Shown: piece after piece, positions 27,201-35,295 of the stretch
How positions within the stretch are numbered: the first letter of the stretch is position 1
How the letters are laid out: each line of letters opens with the position of its first letter
Source: Bog-532 sp963830385
GTDB taxonomy: Bacteria > Actinomycetota > Actinomycetes > Streptosporangiales > Streptosporangiaceae
Direction: 5' to 3'
Assembly: GCA_963830385.1 (NCBI GenBank)
Contig: CAWHMD010000003.1
Span: 84,775-148,774, forward strand
Length of the DNA: 64,000 nucleotides
The notes under the pieces: generated by a model
The model's input: the letters and a program-made list of their open reading frames with translations, nothing else
Told to the model about the DNA's origin: nothing
Database searches by the model: none
Position numbers and translations under genes: made by a program

Positions 27201-28326
27201 AGGCTACGTCGCGCCCCGGCTGCCGATCCACGAGCAGCTGGTGCACATCTGGGAGGGGCTGCTCGAGGCCCGGCCCATCGGGATCACCGACAACTTCTTC
27301 GACCTGGGCGGCCACTCGCTGCTGGCGGCCCGGCTGATCGACCAGCTCGAGCAGCGCTACGGGAAGAAGGTGGCGCTCTCGGAGCTGTTCGGCCGTCCGA
27401 CGATCGAGCAGCTGGCCGAGGAGCTGCAAGATCTCGGCGGCCCGGTGGGCGAGCGGAGCCACGGAGTGAAGGTCCGCCCGGTCCAGGAGTCCGGCACCCG
27501 GACGCCGTTCTTCTTCCTGCACGGGGACTGGACCGGCGGCGCGTTCTACTGTTACGCGCTGGCCCGGGCCTGCGGCCCCGACCAGCCGTTCTACGTGCTC
27601 GAGCCGTACGTGTTCAGCGACCGCGAACCGGCGCCGTCGATGGAGACGATAGCCCGCGCGCACCTGGACGCGATCCGGGCCGTGCAGCCGCTCGGGCCCT
27701 ACCGGCTGGGCGGATTCTGCAACGGCGGGCTGCTCGCGTACGAGATGGCGCGGCAGCTGGAGCACCAGGGCGAGCAGGTCGAGTTCCTCGCGCTGGTGAA
27801 CCCGTCGCCGCCCGCCCAGGACACCCTGCTGCAGGTGACGGGCGACCGGCTGAGCCGGGTCCTCCGTGCGCCGAGGAAGGTCCAGGTGACCACCTACCTC
27901 CGGCGGCGGCACGCGCTGCGGCACGTCTACCGGCGGCTGCGGCCCAACGGGGCCCGGGTCGAGGACTTCGGCAAGCTGCTGGTGATCGAGCCGCGGCTGG
28001 CCGCGATGTTCCCGCCCGCCGACGCGCTGTACCGGGACTACGTCGGGGTCTTCAGCTGGCTGGCCCAGCGCTACCGGACCGGCCATTACGGTGGCACCAG
28101 CACGTTCTACTGGGCCCGCGAAATCCTGCCCGAGGCCCGGTCCTGGCAGCCGCTTATGCGGCCCGGCGACCAGGACCGCACGATCGAGGGAGCGCTGATG
28201 TCGAGCGTCACCGAACACGTCGAGGGGCTGGCCAAGCTGCTGGGCGCGGACCTGGACGAGGCCGGCTCGCGAGATCATGGCGAGCATGCGGGTTCTGGTC
28301 ACCGGTCATCGCGGGAACCTGGGTGA
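24250..28326 (+). CDS. NRPS 2, single module C-A-PCP-TE
   Basis: An intact 1358-residue paralogue of NRPS1. Condensation-like domain about 12-430 with HRIISDW at 148-154 in place of HHxxxDG (catalytic His to Arg, Gly to Trp; Asp kept). Adenylation about 480-880 with TSGSTGQPKG near 625, VYGPTETT and ASGKPDRRR. Carrier Ser1023 in GGHSLLAA. Thioesterase about 1060-1340 with GGFCNGG, so Cys1157 is the nucleophile instead of Ser. By-eye pocket residues: D A E I V S V I T K, differing from NRPS1 at three positions. ATG 24208 in the same frame would add 14 residues; 24250 is preferred because it aligns with the NRPS1 start and follows GGGGGGGAG. No MbtH gene is nearby. The 3' end overlaps the epimerase gene by 41 nt. 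Confidence 0.88.
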   Translation: MPTTNAAGRQEVPLSYEQEQLWFSHRLMPDATLDHECVVVTFPAGDLDAGAVRQSLDAFIDRHEIWRTTFPRADHGAGGPVQVIQPQAQFTWSVLDLTDRPSAEAQAEALRHARAAAQQPFDLTEGPLVRALLVRFDPGEHRLFLTLHRIISDWASLTEVFLPELQAVYEATVQRQAADLPKVEHQYADYAHWQRSRPGAERTEHLRFWQEYLAGAPAALELPADHRRPEQPDSRGGVQPFTLSARLTAGLQELSSQAGLPLQATLTAALAALLHRYTGQEDLLIGTVPEREPGSPARPLVGCFPNTVVHRADLAGQPTVRELLRRTRAASHEVLPHQDVPFDAVVGELRPEHTPGRPPLVQVAIAAAGATAPTVPASRATWELTRVGLDAPAPKFDLLVEVEERPEGLAGRFVYQRGLFEPETIRRMTGHWRRLLAGMVAQPDQPVTELDLLTEPERAQLLEQWSSGGPAPAGADVAELIETQARQRPNAIAVVCEAEQLSYRQLHGQASQLARYLRESGVGAGVPVGVCLERSVDQVVALLAIFQAGGVYVPVDPAAPAERIRYVAADTGMPLMLTQTRIRALVEGCGTKVVCLGDAQPRPDQPGQPAPAVRDDQAAYIIYTSGSTGQPKGVVVERGALSGHCRTIIKVWGLGPDDRVTNFSQYSFDASLEQILPVLTAGGRLVMRGEGIWSPRQLLNQLQSEQVTVMILPAAYWQQAVREWAQTPGLLASTRLRLVVSGGEQLSRLSLQQWPRLGLPKTRLLNVYGPTETTITATMAEIGPDDEWITIGRPLPGRKTYILDRRGQPVPAGVVGELYVGGNLLAREYLNRPELTSERFVPDPFAADPAARLYRTGDRARYLTDGRIEYTGREDQQVKIRGYRIELGEVETALAQHPDIAEAAVVARAAPSGPELAGFVVLRDGIQLDPARQADLRRFLRERLPAYMVPPAIEALAEMPWLASGKPDRRRLMAIPRKQARSDEGYVAPRLPIHEQLVHIWEGLLEARPIGITDNFFDLGGHSLLAARLIDQLEQRYGKKVALSELFGRPTIEQLAEELQDLGGPVGERSHGVKVRPVQESGTRTPFFFLHGDWTGGAFYCYALARACGPDQPFYVLEPYVFSDREPAPSMETIARAHLDAIRAVQPLGPYRLGGFCNGGLLAYEMARQLEHQGEQVEFLALVNPSPPAQDTLLQVTGDRLSRVLRAPRKVQVTTYLRRRHALRHVYRRLRPNGARVEDFGKLLVIEPRLAAMFPPADALYRDYVGVFSWLAQRYRTGHYGGTSTFYWAREILPEARSWQPLMRPGDQDRTIEGALMSSVTEHVEGLAKLLGADLDEAGSRDHGEHAGSGHRSSREPG

Positions 28327-29119
28327 GCCGGTAGCGGCGCACCTGGCCGGGCTCGGTCATGACGTCGCCGGCTTCGACGCCGCCGACGGTGATGACCTTC
28401 TCGACCTCGGCCAGGTGCAGCGGGCGGCGGCCGGCTGCGCCGCCGTGGTTCATCTGGGGGCGCTGGCCCATGACTCGGCCGGCCCCCCAGAGCGGATCAT
28501 GGCGGTCAACGTGCTCGGTACCTGGCACGCGCTGCTGGCCGCCGAGCGGGCCGGGGCGCGGCGCTTCGTCCATTTCTCCAGCGCCCAGGTCTTCGGGATC
28601 GCCGAGGGGGAGCGGCAGCCCGACTACTTTCCCCTCGACGACGCCCACCCGCGCCGGGCCATGCGCGCCTACGGCCTGTCCAAGATCGCGAGCGAGGACC
28701 TGTGTGCGGGTTTCACCGCCCGCACCGCGATTCCCACCGTGTCGCTACGCCCAGTTTGGGTGTGGCAGCCGGATCAATATGGAAAATGTGAAACCCGGTG
28801 GCGTTCCGACCCGGCTGCGGAGTGGGAGCCGTTCTGGGAGTTCGGGGCGTTCGTGGACGTCCGTGACGTCGCCGCCGCCGTCGAGCTGGCGCTCACTGCC
28901 CCGCTGACCGGGCACCACCGGGCCGTGCTGTGCGCCGCCGACATCGCCGCCACCAAACCCAGCCTGGCCATGGCCGCCCAGCTCACCCCCGACGTCCCGG
29001 TCCGCGACCGCGCCCGCTACCAGGCCAGTCCCTGGCGCGCTCTCGTCGACTGCTCGGTCGCCGCGGACGTCCTCGGCTGGCACCCCACCTTCACCTGGTC
29101 CGGCCGTGGCCGGGCCTGA
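28286..29119 (+). CDS. NAD-dependent epimerase/dehydratase
   Basis: A 277-residue extended-SDR protein. TGHRGNLG near residues 6-13 is the GxxGxxG cofactor loop, SSAQVFG holds the active-site Ser region and YGLSKIASED the Y-x-x-x-K pair. The family acts on nucleotide sugars or other hydroxy/keto substrates. It begins inside the last codons of NRPS2 in another frame (an ATG at 28277 would add three residues), so the two are cotranscribed and coupled. This makes it a candidate tailoring enzyme for the NRPS product, by inference from position only. Confidence 0.85.
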   Translation: MRVLVTGHRGNLGEPVAAHLAGLGHDVAGFDAADGDDLLDLGQVQRAAAGCAAVVHLGALAHDSAGPPERIMAVNVLGTWHALLAAERAGARRFVHFSSAQVFGIAEGERQPDYFPLDDAHPRRAMRAYGLSKIASEDLCAGFTARTAIPTVSLRPVWVWQPDQYGKCETRWRSDPAAEWEPFWEFGAFVDVRDVAAAVELALTAPLTGHHRAVLCAADIAATKPSLAMAAQLTPDVPVRDRARYQASPWRALVDCSVAADVLGWHPTFTWSGRGRA

Positions 29120-29200
29120 CCGCCGCTCCCGGTTAAGCGTTTGCGGGTTCACCACCGGGCTGTTGTGATGTCTGGGGAGCTCCAACAGGCAGGAGGCGGC

Positions 29201-30367
29201 GTGCACGGAAACGGCGAATCAATGGGCACCGTGGCGGTCCACGGCGGGGAACGCCGGCCCGGACCCGACGGCTCGGTGGTCTTCCCGATCTACCAGGGCA
29301 CGGTCTACGAGGTCGAGCCGGACACCGGCTACCACGACATCAAGTACATCCGGCTGAACTCGACCCCTTCCCAGCAGTACCTGCACGACAAGCTGGCGGC
29401 CCTCGAGGGCGCCGAGGCGGCGGTGGCCACCTCGTCCGGGATGGCCGCGGTGACCACGATCCTGCTCAGCCTCATGCGGGCCGGGGATCACCTGATCGCC
29501 AGCGACTGCCTCTACGGCGGCACCCACGACTTCCTCACCGGTCACGCGGCCGGCCTGGGCTGGTCGTTCACGTTCGTGGACGCCGGGCGGCCGGAGACCT
29601 GGGAGGCGGCCCGCACCGAGCGGACCAAGGTATTCCTGGTCGAGACGATCACCAACCCGCTGATGCGGGTCGGGCAGCTGGACCAGGTGGCGGACTTCGG
29701 CCGGCGCGCGGGCATCACCACCGTCATCGACAACACGTTCGCGTCCCCGGTCAACTTCCGCCCGCTGCGGGCCGGGTTCGACGTGGTCTTCCACAGCGCG
29801 ACCAAGTACCTGGGCGGTCACTCGGACCTGGTCGCCGGGGCGATCATGGGCGATGCCGGGGTGATCGAACGGGTCCGCCAGACGCTCAACCTGTTCGGCG
29901 GCGCGCTCGACCCGCACGCGGGCTTCCTGCTGGCCCGCGGCATCAAGACGCTGGCGCTGCGCGTGCAGGCCCAGAACGCCAACGCGCTGGCGCTGGCCGA
30001 GTTCCTGGCCGGCCATCCGGCCGTCGCCGCCGTGAACTACCCAGGGCTGGCATCCCACCCCGATCACGCCCACGCGGCCAAGCTGCTGTCCGGCTTCGGC
30101 GGCATGCTCAGCCTGCGCCTGCACGGGGGCGAGGCGGCCGCGCAGACCCTGCTGGACGCGGTCACGCTGGCCTACTCGGCGCCGAGCCTCGGGGGAGTGG
30201 AGTCGCTCATCACCCGGCCCGCCATCACCTCGCACGCGGGCATGAGCGCCGAGGACCGCGACCGGCTCGGCATCACCGCTGACCTGATCCGCATCAGCTC
30301 CGGCATCGAGGACCGCGAGGACCTGATCGCCGACTTCACCCAGGCCCTGGACAAGGCCACCGTCTGA
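29201..30367 (+). CDS. Trans-sulfuration PLP enzyme (cystathionine gamma-lyase/methionine gamma-lyase type)
   Basis: A 388-residue Cys/Met-metabolism PLP enzyme. The PLP lysine is K202 in SATKYLGGHSD; SSGMAAVTT, DCLYGGTHDF and IDNTFASPVNFRPL are family blocks; the C-terminal LIRISSGIEDREDLIADF is diagnostic. It catalyses beta/gamma elimination or replacement on cystathionine, homocysteine or methionine. The frame is open from 29141, but GTG 29201 follows AGGAGG (29191-29196) and gives a normal N-terminus. It is 81 nt after the epimerase and 11 nt before the next gene; it could supply an amino acid precursor to the NRPSs, but a housekeeping role is equally possible. Confidence 0.9.
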   Translation: MHGNGESMGTVAVHGGERRPGPDGSVVFPIYQGTVYEVEPDTGYHDIKYIRLNSTPSQQYLHDKLAALEGAEAAVATSSGMAAVTTILLSLMRAGDHLIASDCLYGGTHDFLTGHAAGLGWSFTFVDAGRPETWEAARTERTKVFLVETITNPLMRVGQLDQVADFGRRAGITTVIDNTFASPVNFRPLRAGFDVVFHSATKYLGGHSDLVAGAIMGDAGVIERVRQTLNLFGGALDPHAGFLLARGIKTLALRVQAQNANALALAEFLAGHPAVAAVNYPGLASHPDHAHAAKLLSGFGGMLSLRLHGGEAAAQTLLDAVTLAYSAPSLGGVESLITRPAITSHAGMSAEDRDRLGITADLIRISSGIEDREDLIADFTQALDKATV

Positions 30368-30378
30368 GGCCGGGTCCC

Positions 30379-31173
30379 ATGACCGATCCTGCCGATCCTG
30401 CCCAGCGAGCCCGTGCCCACGAGCCCGAGGACCTGGATCGCCTGTTCCTGGAACGCGCGCAAGCCGGCGACGTCGAAGGCGTCGTCGCCCTCTACGAACC
30501 GGACGCGGTCTTCGCCGCCCCCACCGGCGGCCTGATCCACGGCCACGCCGCGCTCCGGGACTTCTACACAACTCTGTTCGCCGACCCGCCGTCCTTCACC
30601 GGCACCGTCAACCCGGCCGTCCGCCACGGCGACCTCGCCCTCACCACCACCCACTTCCCCGGCGGCGCGACGGCCGAGATCGCCCGCCGCCAGCCCGACG
30701 GCACCTGGCTCTGGCTGGCCGACCAGGCCAACGTCCTCGGCCAGCCATCCCCGGCGGCGATGACGCCCGCGGAGCGGGAGGACCGCTGGACGCTGATCCT
30801 GCGATTCGTGGTCAGCGCCGCCAGCGAGGCCGAAGCCCGGGCCGTCACCGGCCAGGCGCTGGCCCGGCTGGACCGGGACCTACCGCTGGCCGCCCCGCCC
30901 GCCGTGACCCAACGGCAGCACCGTGGCACCTGGTCGGTCACGCTCAGCCCCGACCTGACCCTGCTCACCTCGATCGAGCCCGACGACGCCACCAACCGCT
31001 GCCGCTACGTCTCCAGCCACTTCCCCGGCGGCGTCAGCTGGGCTTCGCATCCCACCCCGGACAGCGACCGCTGGGACTGGCCCTCCGGCACCCGGCCAGG
31101 AGACCCCGGCCAGAACGCCGCCCTACTGCACCCGGCCGTGGAAGCCGTCTCGATCTACTGCGCCGCCAAATAA
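30379..31173 (+). CDS. SnoaL/NTF2-like domain protein with C-terminal extension
   Basis: A 264-residue protein. Residues about 18-115 form an NTF2-like/SnoaL ketosteroid-isomerase-type fold (LFLERAQAGDVEGVVALYEPDAVF and HGHAALRDFYTTLF are the typical helix and cleft segments). Residues about 130-264 are a second region without a recognised family, containing QRQHRGTWSVTLSPD and paired SHFPGG motifs. Function could be catalytic or ligand-binding. It begins 11 nt after the PLP enzyme and is probably cotranscribed. Confidence 0.7.
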   Translation: MTDPADPAQRARAHEPEDLDRLFLERAQAGDVEGVVALYEPDAVFAAPTGGLIHGHAALRDFYTTLFADPPSFTGTVNPAVRHGDLALTTTHFPGGATAEIARRQPDGTWLWLADQANVLGQPSPAAMTPAEREDRWTLILRFVVSAASEAEARAVTGQALARLDRDLPLAAPPAVTQRQHRGTWSVTLSPDLTLLTSIEPDDATNRCRYVSSHFPGGVSWASHPTPDSDRWDWPSGTRPGDPGQNAALLHPAVEAVSIYCAAK

Positions 31174-31224
31174 GCGCCGTCACGCCCGCCGCCGGGACCA
31201 AGGTCACCTTCTACGCCATCTGGG

Positions 31225-31249
31225 CAACGTTTCTCACCCGTACGGCGTC
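31225..31249 (+). promoter_or_regulatory. Candidate ECF sigma-type promoter
   Basis: CAAC (31225-31228) and CGTC (31246-31249) are separated by 17 nt, the pattern of ECF -35 (AAC) and -10 (CGTC) elements, about 33 nt before the start of a secreted-protein gene. Confidence 0.35.
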
Positions 31250-31282
31250 CTTGTGGTGACGTTGCGGACGCAGGGGGAGACC

Positions 31283-31774
31283 ATGAACACCAAGCCGCTG
31301 AGATCACTGAAAACCGCGATGGTTGCGGCCGGAATGCTGGCCTTGAGCATCGGCATCCCGGCCGCGGCCGGCGTGCCGGCCGCATCGGCCGCGACCACGC
31401 CCGTTCTCTACGCCAACGGCTCCGGTGGCTGGGGTAACCCGGCTGTCCGGCCCGCGTGGATCCTCATTGGCCAGGGCGGCTCGCCCTGGGTCCACGTCGG
31501 GAAGTGGTCCACCTGGGACAAGGGTGAGCCGCACCCGCACGCGTCGGCCAACGCCACGCTCTGGGTCGACAACTGCGTCCCGAACTGCGCGCAGGGCAAG
31601 GAGACCGCCCATCGCGTGGTGGTGACGCTCTCGACCGTGCAGACCCACCGCGGCGCCCGGTACTACTCCAAGATGACCTGGTACACGCCCGGCTACCGGC
31701 TGCCCGGCTACCGCACCAGCACCGCCGTCCTTCACTACAGCCCGACGGCCAGCACCGTCCCGTTCTGGCACTGA
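31283..31774 (+). CDS. Small secreted hypothetical protein
   Basis: A 163-residue exported protein starting at ATG 31283 after GGGGGAGA. Residues 1 to about 36 are a signal peptide with a long Ala/Gly-rich hydrophobic core ending in ASA. The mature part is rich in Trp, Tyr, Gly and Pro and has one Cys pair (DNCVPNCAQG), which may form a disulfide outside the cell. GKWSTWDKGEPHPHASANATLWVDNC suggests a beta-rich domain. No family recognised. A strong bidirectional terminator follows. Confidence 0.7.
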   Translation: MNTKPLRSLKTAMVAAGMLALSIGIPAAAGVPAASAATTPVLYANGSGGWGNPAVRPAWILIGQGGSPWVHVGKWSTWDKGEPHPHASANATLWVDNCVPNCAQGKETAHRVVVTLSTVQTHRGARYYSKMTWYTPGYRLPGYRTSTAVLHYSPTASTVPFWH

Positions 31775-31799
31775 CTGAGCTCCGCGGCCGGGCACAGAA

Positions 31800-31839
31800 A
31801 TGGCTGCAGGCCGGGAAGTCAATCCCGGCCTGCAGCCAT
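31800..31839. terminator. Bidirectional intrinsic terminator
   Basis: A perfect 16-bp inverted repeat, ATGGCTGCAGGCCGGG at 31800-31815 and its complement at 31824-31839, loop of 8 nt, lies between convergent genes. Confidence 0.8.
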
Positions 31840-31878
31840 GAGGGTGGTGCGGGGCGCTGGCATCCAGCGGGCCGGGGG

Positions 31879-32385
31879 TCAGCCGGCCATCTGGTTGTTG
31901 CCGTGGACCAGGTAGTTGTCCAGGGCGGCCTGGGTCGCGGAGTTCATCGTGCCGGTCTGGGGGAGTCCCGCCTGGCGCTGCAGGTCCTGGATGGCGGCGG
32001 TGGTCTGCGGGCCCATGACGCCGTCGACGGGGCCTTCGTAGTAGTTGAGCTGGCCCAGCTCCTGCTGGAGCTTCTTCACCGACGCCGAGGGGACCACGGC
32101 CGGGGTGGTTGGCTGCGCCGGGTTGGCCGAGGGGGTGGTGGCGCTGGAGGGAGCCGCCGTCGGGGCGGCCGGGGCCGAGGTGGAGGCGGCCGGGGCGGCG
32201 GTGTGGGTGGTGGTGTGGTTGTGGGTCAGGCCGATAGCGGCCAGCGCGACCAGGGCCGCGGCGATGACGGAGCCGATGCTGATGACGGCGATGCGGTAGC
32301 CGGAGGGGCCGTTGTCACTTGGGCGGGGAGCGCGGTCGTCAGAGTAGGAGGGGCTGGCCGGGCGGGTGTCGAACTGGGTGCTCAT
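31879..32385 (-). CDS. Membrane-anchored peptidoglycan-binding domain protein
   Basis: A 168-residue protein. After a polar N-terminus comes one TM helix (about 29-51, AVISIGSVIAAALVALAAIGL), an Ala/Thr/Pro-rich wall-spanning linker, and a C-terminal PG_binding_1 domain (LQQELGQLNYYEGPVDGVMG then AIQDLQRQAGL). It is therefore likely fixed in the membrane with the binding domain in the cell wall. The frame opens further upstream but ATG 32385 follows GGAG and yields the natural start. No catalytic domain is attached. Confidence 0.82.
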   Translation of the reverse strand: MSTQFDTRPASPSYSDDRAPRPSDNGPSGYRIAVISIGSVIAAALVALAAIGLTHNHTTTHTAAPAASTSAPAAPTAAPSSATTPSANPAQPTTPAVVPSASVKKLQQELGQLNYYEGPVDGVMGPQTTAAIQDLQRQAGLPQTGTMNSATQAALDNYLVHGNNQMAG

Positions 32386-32459
32386 GGCGGGGTCTCCGTG
32401 TTCTTTGGGCTTGCTCTGTGCTGATAGATCCATTTTCGATCTGGCCGAGAGCAAAATCC

Positions 32460-33752
32460 CTAGGAAAACTCCCTAGTCATTTCTCCCTGGGGATCCCGCA
32501 CCTTTCGGGCCCGCCCACTGCTGCGGGCCAGGGAGAGGACCATGCCCAGCACGCACACGCCCGCGAGAACCGCCAGCGCGGTCCGGTAACCGCCGGTGAA
32601 CTTGTCGAGCGCGGGTAGCGACAGGCGCGAGAGGGTACCCGCGTAGGCGGCCTGCTTCTGGCTCGGGGTGAGCGGGCTGGTGACGATCGCGAGCGACATC
32701 GCCGTGCTGATGACGTAGCCGGTGTTCTGCAGCATGGACCGGACCCCGTTGGCGATGCCGCGGCGGGCCGGCTCGACCCCGCCCATGATCGAGCTGGTAT
32801 TCGGGGTCATGAAGATCCCCGCGCCGATGCCGACGGCGAGCAGCGAGCCGCCGATGACCGGGTAGTCCAGCGACGGCGAGACCGTCACCGCGAGCACCGC
32901 GAGGCCGGCGGCGGCGATCGCCATGCCGGTGCTCGACACCCAGCGGGCCGGGTAGCGCTGGGCGAGCCAGCCGGCCACCGGGGACGCCAGCACCATGCCC
33001 CCCGCTACCGGGATCACCCGCAGCCCGGCCTGGAACGGGTCGGCGCCCGATGCGGCCTGCAGGTAGAGCGCGATCAGGAGCACCACCGCGAACCGCGCGA
33101 CCGCCATCAGCAGGGTGCTGGCGTAGGCCATGGAGCGCTCGCGGTCGCTGAACACCGACAGGTCGAGCATCGGGTACCGGCGGCGGCGCTGGGTGACGAT
33201 GAAGACCGGCAGGGACGTGGCGAACAGCACCCCGCCCACCACCACCAGCGGGTTGGACCAGCCGAGGGCGCCGCCCTCCGACAGCGCCAGGACCAGGCCG
33301 CCGACCAGCGTGACGGTGAGCGCGGCGCCCACCAGGTCGAACGGCTCGCGGGCGCGGCGCGGTGGGTCGGTCCGCAGCGTCCGCGTCGCCCACAGCAACC
33401 CCGCGACCCCGAACGGCACGTTGAACCAGAAGACCGCACGCCAGCCGAAGGAGCTCGCCAGGGCGCCGCCGACGATCGGCCCGGCGACCTGGGCCGCCGA
33501 AACGCCGGTGACGTTGAAGCTCAGCCCGGTGCTGAGCAGCCGGCGGGGAACGCGTCGGTCAGCAGCACGCTGGCGCCGGTGGGTGGCGCTGGCCGAGAAG
33601 TGCCTGGCCACCACCGGGAGCGCGACGTCCATGGTGGAGGTGTTGATGCCCGAGAGCAGCACCCCGAGGCTGGTCACCGACAGGACTCGCCAGGCGTAGC
33701 GTTCCTGCGCTGTGTCGTCGGCGGCACGGCCGGTGTCCGTGCTCGCCCTCAT
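32460..33752 (-). pseudogene. DHA2-type MFS drug transporter with internal deletion
   Basis: The open frame encodes 430 residues, of which about 120-415 are a good EmrB/QacA-like MFS (VAGPIVGGALASSFGWRAVFWFNVPFG is motif C and its surroundings). After the first helix (LPVVARHFSASAT) the sequence jumps near 33583 to a piece that only makes sense in another frame (GASVLLTDAFP) and then back, so helices 2-4 with motif A, roughly 85 residues, are missing and a short segment is out of frame. The ORF survives by compensating shifts. It is probably non-functional. Normal relatives are near 500 residues. Confidence 0.7.
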
Positions 33753-33898
33753 GCTGTTGTCCCCGCAGCCTCATCGGTCACAAAATCCGCGTCAACGATA
33801 GTCGCCCCCGCCGAGCGGCCCGCGGATCGGCCCTGCGGTCGGCCCACAGGCCGGCCCGTAAACCGGTGGACAACGGCGGCGATCGCTGTATCCTTGTC

Positions 33899-33914
33899 TT
33901 ATGTATATAGATAA
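33899..33914 (+). promoter_or_regulatory. Candidate YtrA-type GntR operator/promoter
   Basis: A 16-bp near-perfect palindrome centred on TATATA (14 of 16 positions symmetrical) in an AT-rich patch directly before the GntR gene. It could combine a -10 region with an autoregulatory operator. Confidence 0.45.
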
Positions 33915-33941
33915 AGGAGACAGCGCCGAGCGGGGCGGGCC

Positions 33942-34393
33942 GTGGCCGGGTCGCTGATCGAGTTCCGGCTCGACCCGGCCTCCGGGGTGCCGACCTACCT
34001 GCAGCTGGTGCAGCAGGTCGAGCACGCGCTCCGGCTCGGCTACCTCAACCCCGGCGACCAGCTGCCCAAGGTCAGGGACGTGGTCGCCTCGCTGGCGATC
34101 AACCCCAACACCGTGCTGAAGGCCTACAAGGAGCTGGAGACCAAGGGCCTGACGGCCGGCGGCCCGGCCAGGGCACGTTCATCCAGGCCACCTTGGGCCA
34201 GGTTGCTCTCCCGGAGCTCGCGGGGCTGGACAAGTCCCTGGGCGGCTGGCTGACCGCGGCCGACGCGGCGGGCCTGGACGAGGACGGGATCGTGGCGCTG
34301 TTCACCCGCGCCTTGCGAAATTTCTATGAGCGCCGCGACGGGACGAGCCATCGTCGCGGCGCGGCCGGCGACGAAACGGAGGGCGTCGCATGA
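33942..34393 (+). pseudogene. GntR family (YtrA subfamily) regulator, frameshifted
   Basis: GTG 33942 opens a GntR winged helix (VPTYLQLVQQVEHALRLGYL, then GDQLPKVRDVVASLAINPNTVLKAYKELETKGL, seen here in two short blocks). Near 34168 the frame is lost: the frame one base back continues as QGTFIQATLGQ and LPELAGLDKSLGGWLTAADAAGL to TGA 34391. One missing C or G in a GC run explains it. The short C-terminal tail, about 60 residues, is typical of YtrA-type regulators that control adjacent ABC transporters. Its stop overlaps the ATPase start (ATGA). Functional if the shift is a sequencing error. Confidence 0.75.
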
Positions 34394-35295
34394 ACATCAT
34401 CGAAACCAGCGGCCTGGGCAAGCGCTACGGCAGCACCTGGGCTCTGCACGAGTGCACGCTGGCCATCCCGGCCGGGCACGTGGCCGCGCTGGTCGGCCCG
34501 AACGGTGCGGGCAAGTCCACGCTGCTGAACCTGGCCGTCGGGCTGGCCGAGCCCAGCGCCGGCGTCGTCACCGTGCTCGGCGGCCTGCCCGCGGGGTCTC
34601 CCGCCGCTCTGGACGGCATCGCGTTCGTCGCCCAGGACACGCCGCTGTACCGGAACTTGTCGGCCGCGGACATGCTGCATCTGACCCGCAACCTGAACCG
34701 CGGCTTCGACCAGCACTACGCGGAGACCCGGCTCACCGAGCTCGGCATCCCGCTGAACCGGAAGGCCGGCAAGATGTCCGGCGGCCAGCAGTCGCAGCTC
34801 GCGCTGACCCTGGCGCTGGCCCGGCGGCCCCGGCTGCTCGTCCTGGATGAGCCGGTGGCGATGCTCGACCCGATCGCCCGGCACGACTTCATGGCCAGCG
34901 TGCTGACCGCGGCGACCGACGGCGGGGTCTCGGTGGTGCTGTCCTCGCACGTGCTCGCCGAGCTGGAGCGGGTGGCCGACTACCTCGTCCTGCTGTCCGA
35001 GGGCCAGTTGCAGGTGGCCGGTGAGGTCGACGACCTGCTGGCCGGCCACCGCATGCTGACCGGCCCGACCACGCTGGCCGACCGGTACTCCGCCGGTCCG
35101 GTCGTGCACACCAGGCGCGGCGAGGCGCTGACCCACCTGCTGGTCCGGGCCGGCCCGGACGATCCGGTCCCGCCGGGCTGGGAGGCCCACTCGGTGGGCA
35201 TGGAGGAGCTCGCGCTGGCCTATCTGCGGGAGCCCGGCGCCGGATCGCTCCCCGGCCCCAGCCGGGGCGCACGACCGTCGGAGGTGACGCGATGA
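34390..35295 (+). CDS. ABC transporter ATP-binding protein
   Basis: A 301-residue ATPase. Walker A GPNGAGKST (36-44), signature MSGGQQSQLAL (about 132), Walker B LLVLDEP (about 156) and a switch His in SSHVLAEL are all present. The C-terminal 80 residues form an extension common in drug/lantibiotic-type exporters. It pairs with the permease gene that overlaps by 4 nt and with the GntR gene upstream; YtrA-type operons usually encode exporters induced by cell-envelope stress. Confidence 0.92.
   Translation: MNIIETSGLGKRYGSTWALHECTLAIPAGHVAALVGPNGAGKSTLLNLAVGLAEPSAGVVTVLGGLPAGSPAALDGIAFVAQDTPLYRNLSAADMLHLTRNLNRGFDQHYAETRLTELGIPLNRKAGKMSGGQQSQLALTLALARRPRLLVLDEPVAMLDPIARHDFMASVLTAATDGGVSVVLSSHVLAELERVADYLVLLSEGQLQVAGEVDDLLAGHRMLTGPTTLADRYSAGPVVHTRRGEALTHLLVRAGPDDPVPPGWEAHSVGMEELALAYLREPGAGSLPGPSRGARPSEVTR

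Larger units (their letters stand above)
19858..28326 (+). repeat. Tandem duplication of a 4.1-kb NRPS gene
   Basis: The genes at 19858-24013 and 24250-28326 share domain order, motif spacing and long near-identical stretches (for example the TE region from FFFLHGDWTGG to MSSVTEHVEGLA), but differ in adenylation pocket residues. They are direct repeats that have diverged. Confidence 0.85.
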
